Assembly: GCA_014871385.1 (NCBI GenBank)
Contig: CM026427.1
Location: 12,958,430 to 13,022,429, forward strand
Direction of reading: 5' to 3'
Source: Ceratodon purpureus
Taxonomy: Eukaryota > Streptophyta > Bryopsida > Pseudoditrichales > Ditrichaceae
DNA length: 64,000 bases
Shown: positions 1 to 10,600 of the stretch, in pieces
How the letters are laid out: each line of letters starts with the position of its first letter
Numbering within the stretch: the stretch's first letter is position 1
Notes under the pieces: model-generated
What the model was told of the DNA's origin: nothing
Databases searched by the model: none
Seen by the model: the letters and a program-made list of their open reading frames with translations, nothing else
Translations under genes and position numbers: made by a program

Positions 1-7
1 TGTTGGC

Positions 8-880
8 ATGCAAACCATACCTGAGACTTGTGTCTTTGCGGGGAAGACGTCCAAGGCTCCTGACGAGACCCAGAAGCGGCACGAGACATCAATAGAAGCC
101 ATGGTTTGCAGAATTGACCATCCCGGCGTTATTAAGTTTTTTGCGGTCAATGACTGGACGATGGAAGCCTACACGCTTTGGTGGAATGGGGATTGCCTGC
201 AGAATTTTCTGCACAAGTTCAATTCAAATATCGGTGAGGGTACTCAGAACCGTAACATCCACAAGCAGATCGATATGCCCATGGAAACACGTGACCGTGT
301 TAAGGCCTTCCGCACCCATAGGGCCAAGCTAGCTTGGGCACTCATCTGTATTATGGACCGGGTCCATAAGGGGTATTTGCAGCATAATGACATCTCCCCG
401 GGAAATGTCTTGCTTCACTTCCCAGAGGATAAAGTGAGCGAGGTTTACATTGGAGTATGCGACTGGGGCCTTGCAAGTCGGGTGTGTGAGACAACTCCTT
501 CAAGGTACGGTTACCCAAGTGATGAGGCGCGTACGGAAGCCTTCAAGGAACGTGGTAGTTTTGTGGCTCCGAAGTTGTGGTACACTTATGGTAAGCGAAA
601 TTCGGAGACCTCTTATGAAACTGTAAGGAGGAGACATCTATATACGCAGGCTGCCGATGCGTACTCGGTTGGAGTGGTAGCAAATAAGATTTGGGATAAC
701 GACGACGACTTCGACCTTTTCAAGGATACAGCGGGGAAGGCTAGATTTGCGGTGGCGTTGAAGGAGCTCACAAATCCCGATCCCAAGAGCCGCTCCACCT
801 TGCGTTTGGTCCACGCTACTCTAACAGCCCCTCCCTACAATTTCCAAATCCCAGAGTGTTGTTATCGCAAACATATTTAG
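8..880 (+). CDS. Protein kinase-like protein, C-lobe (probably 5'-partial)
   Basis: The 290-residue open frame has a recognisable kinase catalytic core. The catalytic loop reads HNDISPGNVLL (about residues 126-136), with the Asp and Asn of the HxDxxxxN pattern. A DFG-equivalent CDWGLA follows about 20 residues later. An APE-like activation segment is not obvious. No glycine-rich loop or VAIK lysine is visible before the catalytic loop, so the N-lobe probably lies upstream of the window or in earlier exons. The ATG at 8 may therefore be internal. The frame ends at TAG 878-880. It is the only clear host gene on the left and lies 400 bp from the end of the transposon. The DIS catalytic loop resembles atypical, FunK1-like or plant orphan kinases more than receptor kinases. 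Substrate and pathway cannot be inferred. Kinase fold fairly sure; start and activity unsure. Confidence 0.6.
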   Translation: MQTIPETCVFAGKTSKAPDETQKRHETSIEAMVCRIDHPGVIKFFAVNDWTMEAYTLWWNGDCLQNFLHKFNSNIGEGTQNRNIHKQIDMPMETRDRVKAFRTHRAKLAWALICIMDRVHKGYLQHNDISPGNVLLHFPEDKVSEVYIGVCDWGLASRVCETTPSRYGYPSDEARTEAFKERGSFVAPKLWYTYGKRNSETSYETVRRRHLYTQAADAYSVGVVANKIWDNDDDFDLFKDTAGKARFAVALKELTNPDPKSRSTLRLVHATLTAPPYNFQIPECCYRKHI

Positions 881-1074
881 AAGTAGGCAAGTAGTGACAA
901 CAATGTGATATTCTCAGTTCTCCATAAGAGGGGACATTTTTTGTAAGTGGTTTACTGCCACAATTTTGCAAAACTTTTCAATAAACATTGCACTTCCCAA
1001 TTGCCCTCTTCTGAAATACATGCCCTCTCTTGTCATTTATGATTTTGCCCGATGTCGCTCTTTCCCTACTAACC

Positions 1075-1270
1075 TGCAGCGCTCGCGCCCGACCGCCGGC
1101 GCCCGATGCAGCGCACTCGCCCAAATGCACGCGCCCGATCCAGGCTCGCGCCCACATGACCGCGCCCGATAAGTGTGCTCGCGACCGTCAACTGGATCGC
1201 GCCCGCAGCGACGCTCGCGCCCGTTCGCAGGCGCACGCGCGCGGCCGGAACGACGCACGCGCCCTCGCTC
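1075..1270. repeat. CpG-rich degenerate minisatellite, left flank of element O
   Basis: The stretch is built from variants of GCTCGCGCCCG and CGCGCCCGA. It is very rich in CpG compared with the AT-rich DNA around it. The same motif family resumes at 39953 on the far side of element O, so O appears to have inserted into this repeat. The open frames through it on both strands are low-complexity Arg/Ala/Pro and are not genes. Bases 881-1074 hold no feature I can support. Confidence 0.7.
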
Positions 1271-1280
1271 TCGCGCACTC
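1271..1280. repeat. Target-site duplication of element O, left copy
   Basis: TCGCGCACTC lies directly before the left terminus of O and recurs without mismatch at 39943-39952 directly after the right terminus. A 10-bp duplication falls in the 8-11 bp range typical of Mutator-like elements. Confidence 0.85.
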
Positions 1281-1370
1281 GAGGGAAGCTTGTACGTGAG
1301 CGGAGAGCGCAGAGCGGAGAGCGGTGAGCGCAGATTTGGAGAGCGGAGAGCACAGAATGGGAGACAGAAC
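1281..1370 (+). repeat. Left terminal inverted repeat of O (B side)
   Basis: The terminus continues from GAGGGAAGCTTGTACGTGAG into iterated GAGCGGAGAGC and GCGGTGAGCGCAG units. The same string, inverted, occurs at 27590-27661 and 39890-39942, and directly at 6035-6105. The first six bases differ from the B-side end of element I, so the exact end could be a few bases further in. Confidence 0.85.
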
Positions 1371-1471
1371 CTTAAAATAGCACTTTTTTTACTAAAAATA
1401 AATTATAAAATTAGAAGATCCGAATATTCTTAGTATATTTTTGGGAAGTTACTAATTTTAGTAATTTAATT

Positions 1472-1488
1472 GACCCTATAACCGTGGA
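1472..1488 (+). promoter_or_regulatory. Conserved subterminal motif of O, left
   Basis: GACCCTATAACCGTGGA lies about 190 bp inside the terminus. It recurs inverted at the other end of O (39824-39840) and at both ends of I (6137-6153 and 27454-27470). Identical sequence in matching positions suggests a functional subterminal site such as transposase binding, but this is inference. Confidence 0.6.
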
Positions 1489-1739
1489 CTAATTACAGTA
1501 TTTTCATTGAATTTGTAGTTCATATTCTCCTTTCTTGGTGATTAATTTTTTAACGTGCACCAATTACTATGCTCCAGCTCCTTCTTACTAGTTCAGGCAT
1601 ACAGTAATTCCCCTTATCTCCTTAAATTTATATGCAAATTACTACTTAAAATGTTTTGGTATTGAACCTGTGAACAGGGATCAAGTAACATTGAATTTCA
1701 TAACATTTTCTTAACATTCCTAGAATTCATCCACTGTAG

Positions 1740-2060
1740 TCTACATGCCTTTCTCCTTTTTTCTTTTTTTTTTTTTAATTTTTTTGAAATTTGTTTTGTA
1801 TTTTTTATAAAATTTTCTTTATTCTATCTATCTTGTTAGAGGGGTCAAAAGCCTCCTTGCATTTGATTCTCTCCTTCATTTTATTTTCACAATCATTTTA
1901 TTTTCACATTCAATTTGTTGATCTCCTTCATATTATTTTCAACCTTCATTTTAAATATTGCTATTCTTTTCTTTAATCTTTTTAATTTCAATTTATATAA
2001 ATGTCTTTTTTTTTTAATTTTTTTTTTTTTTTTTTCATTCTTTAATTTTTAAAGAAAAAT
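1740..2060. repeat. Poly-T and pyrimidine-rich tract of O
   Basis: T-rich DNA between the left TIR and gene B. It contains a few degenerate copies of the TTCATTTTATTTTCTC motif that is greatly expanded at the matching place in element I (26580-27140). Bases 1371-1739 are AT-rich with no gene. Confidence 0.55.
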
Positions 2061-2178
2061 TTAAATGCTAAATGACCTCTGCTAAACCTTCATCTTTTTC
2101 CATTCGGTTTAGGAGGATGACAACTTTTAAATGAATGAATAGCCGATTTTCAAGGACGCCAAGCATCTTCTTCAGGGA

Positions 2179-2185
2179 TATTTAA
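2179..2185 (+). promoter_or_regulatory. TATA-like box upstream of gene B (element O)
   Basis: TATTTAA lies 79 bp before the gene B ATG at 2264. The same heptamer sits 79 bp before gene B of element I (26313-26319, minus). A related TATTTAA precedes gene C in both elements. Confidence 0.4.
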
Positions 2186-2263
2186 GATAAGAGTAGGGAA
2201 TGTCTCTGCCTCTTTTGTATTGGTTTTATGTGAAGCTCTTTTCCGTAGTGCGGGACAGCACCT

Positions 2264-2716
2264 ATGGAAGACGTCAGAGATATTGTTGTTTCACTCGCTG
2301 ACGATGTTTGTCCATTTCAACCATATGTTGAGGTGGAGGACGAAGAAGAGGTGATGGCCAACAGCCAAGGGCGTCCGTCGACATCGGATGTTGCGGTACA
2401 ACCGGATGTAAGAGCTGACCCTCCACGTTCAGAAAATTCGGATGAAATCATAGTGCTAGAGAAGGACGCAGATGTGCCTTTGCAACCACATGCATACTCG
2501 AAGGTTGGAAAGATCCCAAGGGGAACCTATTCCAGGGAATCAGTTAATCGGAGGCGGGGAGGTGGGCCATTGCTGAAACGATCATACCAAGGACATTTGC
2601 CAAGTGTGGGAACGAAAGTGAATGCGAATGTAGTTTCTCCTGTAGTACAGTCAGCGGCTGGCAGTCCTGCTGATAGTGTAGTGGGCAACCCTAAACGTGT
2701 TAGGTTCGAAGATTAG
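2264..2716 (+). CDS. Gene B of element O: small nuclear-type protein, unknown
   Basis: A single-exon 150-residue frame with an ATG start and TAG stop. I do not recognise the family. The N-terminal half is acidic, with short Asp/Glu runs. The C-terminal half is basic, with NRRRGGGPLLKRS (about residues 93-105) as a candidate nuclear localisation signal, and the protein ends in KRVRFED. The diverged copy in element T shares only the core HAYxxVGxIxxGTYSR (about residues 74-89), which is probably the functional part. It is convergent with gene A, 254 bp from its stop, at the transposon end. By position it could be an accessory protein of the transposon, such as an anti-silencing or helper factor, but no sequence evidence fixes a role. 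The frame is intact and about 90% identical to the copy in I. Confidence 0.75.
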   Translation: MEDVRDIVVSLADDVCPFQPYVEVEDEEEVMANSQGRPSTSDVAVQPDVRADPPRSENSDEIIVLEKDADVPLQPHAYSKVGKIPRGTYSRESVNRRRGGGPLLKRSYQGHLPSVGTKVNANVVSPVVQSAAGSPADSVVGNPKRVRFED

Positions 2717-2970
2717 GACATCTAATAACAAGTATATGTTTGCCTTAATAAATGGTACATGTCAGGGGATACGAGGTATATAGTGCACTTCTTCAAGATA
2801 CAATGTATTGAAATAGAATGCAATCAATGTGAACGCCAAAGCCTTTAATATAATGAAAAAGTCAATACAGCTTCTATATTGCTGACTTAGTACATGGGAT
2901 ATTACTAAAATCATTCACTACGTGACAAATGGCCATTGTGGAAATGGAAGTTCTAAAGTAGGAGGGCTAC

Positions 2971-5900
2971 CTACTTCTTCGCCAAGGCGTGACGCAAGAT
3001 TCCACCCTCTAAGAGTAGCTTGACCTCGTTGAAGCTGAAGGTAGGCGCATGGATGAAAAGCTCGGCTTCGGGATCACGGTTGGAGACCTTCAAGAATATG
3101 TAGTATAGGTGCTTACAATACGTGAACTGAGTCTTCCCACGGAACGTAGTCATTGTCTTCTTGAATGCTGGGCAAGTGCAACTAGGGTAAGAACTGATGG
3201 TAATCTGGTACCGTGTGATGTGTGGAGCGACGCCGGAATCCAGCCCAATGATGCAACCGTGGCCCGGCTCAGGTATCATGGTGACGGAACGGAGGCGCGC
3301 TTTAAGAGATTCGGAGGAGCCCATGGAGAGTCGCTGCGCTTGATTGGGACGAGTGGCAGTGCGCTTCACCATCTTGCCGTCTCTCTTCCCTGGGTAGCGG
3401 TCAGCGTCTGCAGGGACTGGCACTGAGCTGAGATTTGCAGGAGGCGGGGCAGAGGAGAAGAGGCGTCTTGGGGAGACCGGTTTCTTCTGCGGAAGTTGAA
3501 AGCCCGCTGCTTCGAGGGCAAGAATCTCAGTAAGTTTTAGGTTAGTACCTAGTTTCACTGGCCACACCTCTGGAATGGAGGGGAATTCCTGGTCCTTTGA
3601 GTAGTGTGCTACCCACTTGCGCTTAGAGCCTTTCACGCAACGCTCAATATCGTCGGAGCAGAAGAAGAACTCAGTCTTCTCCACTAGGTTCCTGCGATAG
3701 TTAGTCCAGAGCCCAGTGTAGGTCGGTGCAGCTGTGCAATGGGGCCCCCTGACGATTCTCTCAGTGCACTTCTTCTTCGTTTCAGCTCTTTGGGCCCAGC
3801 AGCACTTCGCAGAAAGTTTGTGAAGTCTCGAAATGTGCCACTCCTTCACGTCCACCTTGGTTTCTTCAACCGCGTTGACATGGCGAATGCCGCCCTTGTT
3901 CACAGGTGAAGGTAAAGGGGAATCAACTTCCTGGGCAGGAGGTTGCGTACATTGTACCTCGGTGTCGTGTTCGGAGTCGTCTTCCACAATGACGGGCATC
4001 TGCATAGGGCGAGCCCTGACGGCACGTCTTGGGCCTCTTGGGCGTGAGAAGTTTGTCTTGTCCGGGCGATGAGACTCTTCGTCAGCTCCAATAAGGACGT
4101 CGGCTTTTCGCTTCTGTGAACCGAAGACTTCCGCTCCAGGCATGATAGGCTGACGGGTGCAGAACTCATCCGCGCCTGGCATATCGAGCATGGGCTTGTC
4201 GAGCAGTGTAGGATTTCCCCATTTCTTCGCGTTGCGTTCAGCCATCCGAAGCCTGAGTTCCTTCTTAGATGGTCCTGTTCCGCCGACGTCACCTTTGAGG
4301 AACTGGTAGTAGTTGACAACCTGTAGAAATGCCCGAACGAAATCGTCCACGGTAGCAACGTAGAGGTCGTTCCCGTTGTTTCCTGAAGCTTGGAGCCACT
4401 TGTTGTGAACTGTTTCGGCGAGGTTACAGGTAGGCATCTCTGTGAGTTCTTCTTTTGTGAATTTCTGCAGGTTTGACAGTAGGTGACGTTAGATTCACGG
4501 ATTAGAGTTCTGTAGGTTAGGGCTAGGAAACCAGTATGAAAAACATAAAAACAGAGTGCATAGAGAATACCTCGGTCATGAATCCCCCCCATTGGCGGAA
4601 GCGGTGGTGCCAGAATGACAGCCACTGATCGAGTTTGATGAGCCCGCTCTCGCCAACGACCCCGGTGGATGCCCACCATGCTCGCAACGCGTGGTACAGA
4701 GTTTCCGCCTCTGCCATGCTGGTCGCATTCTTGTACTGAGTGCACATCTTCTTGTGTTGTTCCCAGAGTTCTTCGGGGAAGTGCTTCTGCGTATACGCTA
4801 CCATGTTCTGAGTCCAGTGGAACAAGCACGACCTCTCCCGGTCCTCCATTGGGTCCTCTTTGTTGCCATTGCCGTAAAGGATCCGCACTGCATTCCAATT
4901 GGCCTGTGCGTTATCCGCCATGAACCCCTTGAAGTTCGGCGCTGCAACGCCATTGATCTCCATGACCAGGTTCAGGTTTTTCCAGAAGACGAGCTGGGCC
5001 TCCGTGTCTTCGGACTGCATGTCGCAAGTGGCGATTGTCATCACGCGGCAGTAGGTGGCGTCGTACACATGGCACGCCATCGTCGACCAGTCTTTGACGC
5101 GTTTGACATGGTCGAACATGATCCATGCGTTCTCCAAATCGCCACCAGCTTGCATACGGCTGACCAAGTCGACACCACTGCCCGGCCCGACCTCCGACAT
5201 CTTGAAGACAAAGACTTTGTCACGCATGGATCCCTGACCAGGAAACCTATTCTCCTGGACATACGCCCAGAGACTGTTACCACGGAGCTTGGTGATACCG
5301 TCCATGATTCCGTACCTTACGAATTTTTTGAAGGTGGCAACTTTGTTGCGGATGTTGGGCGACGCCATGTCTTTGCATCGATCCAGAACAGGAACCAGCT
5401 CCTCCATCGTCAGCTTCCTCGGTGGTGCATCCTCGGGCTGTAGAAGGTAGCTCCCGATGAGGAGTTTGCTCGCCTCCAGGACAACGGCGCTCTTCGTTGC
5501 TTTGTTGTTCATCTCTACCTGCTCTTCTATTAAGCTACTAATCTCTGCTTTAGAGTCTCTGTAGTCTCCAACTTTCACTGGATGATCATGTGTTCCTATG
5601 TGAATATACGCTCTAGTCTGATTCGGTTTGCCCACAACGTAATAAATCTTAGCCTCGCATGTAGCTACACATGATGGAGGTTCTTTACATACCTTGCACA
5701 CTAGCGTGGAGTCAGATGGAGGAGGCTGGTCCATGACAAAAGCTTGCAGGGTACAGCCTTCGAACTCAGTCTCGTTGACCTCAAAGATCTTGGGAACACG
5801 CTTCAGAAAGTCACACTCCTGGTTGCTGCACCGGAGCCATCCGACGCAGGTGGAACTTCGAAAAGAGAGTCCGAAGTCGTTTTTGATGTTTGTTGTGATG

Positions 5901-6034
5901 GTCTTGGTCCACAAGTGTCCGTCGTATCGTTTGTCCATTCCCTGCATAGACTTGGCGGCGAGCTTAGAGGAACCTGAAGCAGCTGGGGGCAACTCAAAAA
6001 GAACCGGACCATCAAACTTCGCAGGCAAGTACTC
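2971..6034 (-). pseudogene. Gene A of element O, 3' part: MULE transposase split by element I
   Basis: This is the C-terminal three quarters of the transposase, read on the minus strand from the insertion junction at 6034. Exon 1 ends at 4571 before a GT donor; exon 2 runs 4464-2971. It holds the Cys/His-rich segment, the DDE-type catalytic region (DATYC, then FMADNAQAN, then CLFHW) and a C-terminal SWIM zinc finger (CTCP...YCKH). No frameshift or stop was found. The only lesion is the 21.6-kb insertion, which separates it from residues 1-205, encoded at 27672-28286. The break falls in the codons for EYLPAKF, and GAGTACTTGC is duplicated on both sides. The pre-insertion gene was probably intact. 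A product could start only from an internal ATG. Confidence 0.85.
6025..6034. repeat. Target-site duplication of element I, left copy
   Basis: GCAAGTACTC is repeated exactly at 27662-27671. In the uninterrupted gene A of element I the site occurs once, around 22465-22474 (as GAGTACTTGC), which confirms the duplication arose on insertion. Confidence 0.9.
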
Positions 6035-6110
6035 GGGGAAAGTTCGTACGTGAGCGGAGAGCGTAGAGCGGAGAGCGGTGAGCGCAGAATGGAGAGCACA
6101 GAATTGACAA
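6035..6110 (+). repeat. Left TIR of element I (D side)
   Basis: GGGGAAAGTTCGTACGTGAG followed by GAGCGTAGAGCGGAGAGCG-type iterations. It matches the inverted right end of O at 39880-39942 with few differences, and the opposite end of I at 27590-27661. Confidence 0.88.
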
Positions 6111-6136
6111 TTAGGAAAATTTTCAAAAGCAAAGTA

Positions 6137-6153
6137 GACCCTATAACCGTGGA
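6137..6153 (+). promoter_or_regulatory. Subterminal motif of I, left
   Basis: GACCCTATAACCGTGGA, about 100 bp inside the end, identical to the sites near 1472, 27454 (inverted) and 39824 (inverted). Bases 6154-6804 hold no gene I can support. Confidence 0.6.
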
Positions 6154-6804
6154 GAATTACTAAATTAAGGCTTAATTTTGACACTTTTTTTAGAAAAAGA
6201 GTATATTACCGTGGAATTTAGGGTTATCTCTGGTAAGAATTTATTACGTTTGTTCTCTAAGATACAAATTAGGGCTGATGTCATGATGACGTCATGCATA
6301 CATTCCTTTAGATTTGTCATGGGTGTAGGCAAGCTACAATGATCAGGCGTTGAGTTTTAGATCAAACAATTAATTCTTTCATAGGATTATGTAAATGCAC
6401 AAGGAAAGAAACAAATTTCACAGAACATAAAGGAGGCAAGGTTTGAAAACTTCCTGGAATATTTCAAAATTCGTGTATAATATCTTGACTGCTGAAACCA
6501 AGATATACCTTGTCAGAGTCCTTGTCTTCATCGAAGATTACTCTCTCTTCCTAGGCAGCGAAGCATCTGAATTTGAGTGATACAAGTAGGAGATTTTCAG
6601 CATGAAACAACACTTGGTAAGCTGGGTTCCAGAGAAGGAGGTCACTCTTGGTTTCGTGAGCTTGTCTCTAGGTGGCGTATTAGGATAGTCATACAGTCCT
6701 TGGCAGTCTGTGCTATATGCGAAGGTAGCGATGGAGTTCGGGGGGGTCAATCTGTAGGCTTGCGTGGAACGTTTTAAGACTACAACAATTTAGTGTGTTG
6801 CGCG

Positions 6805-7176
6805 ATGCCGAAGGTGTGTAATGCTAGATCCAGGAGGACGAGAGCGGCTGTAGGTTTGCCCCCAAAGGCACCGGCGAGTTATGAGGAGCTGCGGCCGTGG
6901 CTGTTGGAGGTGGAGCGCGCCAGGGAACGAGGCATGGACCTGCCACCGTTTAGGCACATCGGAAGCCTCCATGTTGGTGAAGGTGAATGGCGTTGGACAG
7001 TGCTTTGTACGAATGAGCTTCTCCGTATTATGGAGTTGTCCCTAATCCCGTATCCCTTGCTATCGAACGTCGATGAGAATCCAGTTGTTCAGCTGCCCGA
7101 AGTGATCATATCGGATGGCGAAACTTGCTGGTTTGATATGGACAAGAGTTGGACTGTATATCCTTCGAAGGATTAG
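6805..7176 (+). CDS. Gene D of element I: conserved 123-residue protein, unknown
   Basis: A single-exon frame from ATG 6805 to TAG. I do not recognise the family. Features visible: a basic N-terminus (MPKVCNARSRRTRAAVG), a KAPASYEELRPWL segment that may form a helix, and the invariant C-terminal block PEVIISDGETCWFD. The ATG is chosen because all three copies align from it and have exactly the same length. The copy in O differs at 4 of 123 residues and the copy in T at about 27. That is far less than genes A or C differ between T and I. It is convergent with gene C, whose stop is 514 bp downstream, and faces away from the nearer TIR. Conservation suggests the product matters to the element. 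A small binding or regulatory protein is possible, but no function can be assigned. Confidence 0.8.
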   Translation: MPKVCNARSRRTRAAVGLPPKAPASYEELRPWLLEVERARERGMDLPPFRHIGSLHVGEGEWRWTVLCTNELLRIMELSLIPYPLLSNVDENPVVQLPEVIISDGETCWFDMDKSWTVYPSKD

Positions 7177-7690
7177 TACTGTGAAGTCTAGTGGGGTGTT
7201 TGAATACATTCCTTTAGATTTGGTCCCTTATCGGATCTACATACGAGTATTCCAGCACGATGGTTTTAGATAATATAGACGATTCTAGGAATAAGACAAC
7301 TCGAAACCAACTAAAAGAAATGGTCTTAGAAGTTCGTAGAATATTTCAGAGTTCGTGTAGAATAATGGAGTACCAGAAACCAAGATGTACACCAAGTCAA
7401 GAATAGATAACATGCCTATGGAAATATGGGATTTTGAATGAGTAAAATATAATTAACAGCACAATATTATATTTGAGCCTTTCTTTTGTAACATTTGATT
7501 CTTCATATTATATTTTGAGCATTACAGTTGTGACATTTCATCCTTTACAAACACGGAGACAAAATGGAAATGAGAATCATAACAAGTTTAGGTTTAGGGT
7601 AGTAGAGTAGACGAAGGATTACCCAAAGAACTCCAATTAAATCAAATCAAAGCAAATGAAAACAATGAAAGACCGAAGCCTCCTTCAAAC

Positions 7691-10600
7691 TCAGAAAATG
7701 CTACCATCGCTACTTCCACTCTCAGAACTAGATGACTCTGAATCTCCTTCTACCGCCTCATCATCGACGAATAGAAGGGCCCTGGGATCAAAAGTAGTTG
7801 GCCGACTTGGAACATATGTCAGGGCTCCAGATTGAAACGCCTGTGCTAAGCCCTCTGCGTAATCCGGAAGTATGAAAGGCTGAATCGGGCTGGAATGAAG
7901 ACGCCACGATGGAGTGGACACTGCTCTTGGCCCACGTGGCGGTGTTGCTGAAACTACTCTGCAATAGAGAACCGACTGTGGTTAGATAGAGTACGTAAAG
8001 CTAGAAAGAGAAGTAATGATTGGATAATATGAACAAAAAATGAAAGACTTACACCACTTGGAAGGTCTTGCTCTCTTAGGAGGCGCTTCGCCTGCTGCTG
8101 CCGGCCTTGGATGTTTAGGAGGACCCATGGCTGATGGTTTGAGAAGGGCGTTGAATATGGCTTCGTCCTCCTCAAAAGCGAGAATGTGACGACCAACAGC
8201 CTGGGCGGCCTTGATGGAGGCCCCTGAAACTCGAAGAGAAACAAAGAAATGAGAAACTCTGGAAAAAACGAGAGGAAAAATGAAGCAGAGATATGTAAGA
8301 AGAGTTACCTGTCCCAGCATTCCAGTCAACAACTATGTCGCCGGGCTTGGACAGCTCCTCAATGATGCTCTGCATCATCTCAGGGGATTTCTCCCTTGGG
8401 CCTCTCCACGGCACCTCCCCATTCATGAGCTGAGATTCCGCATCGGTGAAGTTGAAAATGGCATCACTCTTGGTAATGTTGAGGAGCCCATGTATCAAGT
8501 CTTCCTTCTTCGTCTGGAAGGAGAAAGTACTGCCACTACGAACGTAGACGCGAATCCAGAATCGCATAGTCTGCAGTCAAGCACAAGTAGTGAGAAAAAG
8601 AAGCGGAAGGGTTATTAGTAAGCGAAGAGAAGGGCATGTTTAGGAAAAGTACCAAGTTCTCGGGGTTCGTAGGAGAAGTCAGGCCGAGGACATTGACACC
8701 CCACCAGTCCTTGAACAGCACGTATCCACCAGCAGCAGCTTCTTCCTCGATATCCTTAGCCAGCTTCTGATCAGTGTTGTAGATGAGGCAGAGGGCACCA
8801 TCTTTCTGCAGGAAATCATCTGCAAAATGGAAGATGTCGTACAAATAATCCCTGTAGCGAGAGTTCCAAGGCGGAATACTCGTGGGAGGAACGGAAACGG
8901 ATGGGACGGGAAGATTCTCAGGAATGTCGGCAATGATCAAGTCGACTCCCAGATGGTTCTCTTCTTTGCACCGGTCCGGAACTTCGTTTTCGCGGCCTGC
9001 TCCAAACTTGAGCAAACAAGAAAGGAGAGTTAGTAACTACATAGTGAGTAGAGGTGGCAGAATCCATTAAATGTCGAAATATACGAACAAACCTTGCGAA
9101 TAAAGTCTTGAGTCTTGATCCAATCCGGGTCGCCACCTTTGCTCTCCAGTCTCCTATTTTGCCGTAACAAGGAATCCACGGATGAGTTGAAGACGGAAAC
9201 ATGTGTGGAAATCGAAGCTCCAGCGGAAGAAGTTGGTTGAGGATATAGTTTGGCCTTCCTCTGCTCAATGAGACTTCGCGTGACTGCAGAAGCACCAATG
9301 GATGAAGGCGCATTCGCTGTGTTCGACGTTGGCATTGGGACGTCTACAGTTGGAGAAGCGTTGCCCGTCTCCTTCCCTGGTGAGGAAGACTCAGCCCCAG
9401 TATCTTGTGAGGTCTGTGACTTCGAACCCAGTGTTCGCAGTCGCCGAGCTCTCCCTTTCTTCGGTTGAGGTGCAGATGATTGACTTTGATGTTCTTCGTC
9501 TTCTTCAGAACCGTCGTTGGAGTCTTCGACTACTGGCGCTCGAAGATCAAGTGATGATTTCACATCGGCCTCAGAATCGACTGTAAAACCACGGAGGCAA
9601 TCTAGATACCAACATCCTGCCTCCAAGTGGGGAGCTTTGTACCTCTTCAATTGCTGAGCAGAGTAGATACACTCGTCCGTGCCTCTCTGGATCCATAAAG
9701 GAAAGTACTTCGGGAGTTGGTGGACAGTGACGGCTCCTTTGGGAAGAAGCTCTCTCTTGAAGTACCTAATGTGGGCCAATTTTAAAATACTTAGTATGTG
9801 GGAGAGACGAAACGCAGGATTCGAAATGCACACATGTTTGAGAAAAGATTCATACCGGTAAATGACTCGCTTGACAACATCTACCGTTCCAGGGAATTTC
9901 GTGAAAATCGACTTCTTATCAAAAGTCTTCTTCGCCTTGGATCCAAGGAATGCCGGAAATGCTCTGTCCCAAAGCAGAATACGCCAGCTCTCCACGTAAT
10001 CGCCTGGTCGCTGAACATCAGGGGAGGCATTCCAATTGATGTCCAGCTCCTCAGACTTACACATGTTCTCGAACTCTTGGATGACCGCTTCTTCCAACTA
10101 CAAGAGACAGTCAGGAGAATTAGACTACAACTATCAAAGTGATACAATGACAAAGACATTATCAGTTTTGGAAATAAGGGAGCATACCCCTGCCCAGAAT
10201 GTAGCCCTGTTTAGCCAACGGTCGAGGTCAGCTTCCTTGAACTCAGGTGGTGGGAACCTGTAAGACTGCCTTGAAGTCGGAGAGGAGTTCCACCACCTCA
10301 ACCAACGAGCTTTGTACTTGGGTTCCACTGCCGCCGGCACAATCTTCTGCAGCTTGTCCAATGTCATCTCAGGTTTGTTGAGATCGCTGAAGTGGCGGTT
10401 AATCTGCATTTAGAACACAACTGTTAGCATTATGAAATGAAGATATCATAGGAGATAAGAACAAAATAGCTTAAGATGAAGTGATTAAGGATTCACCTCG
10501 GCAAGGAAGTCGTCACCATTTTTGGGATTCGCAATGGCCAAGTACTTGGTGAAGTCTTTCTTCTTGACGGCCTCAATGTAGTTGTTTGACGCTGTCGTCA

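Noticed and set aside
1030..1353. Arg/Ala-rich frames on both strands
   Set aside because: CpG-rich minisatellite; partly runs into the TIR.
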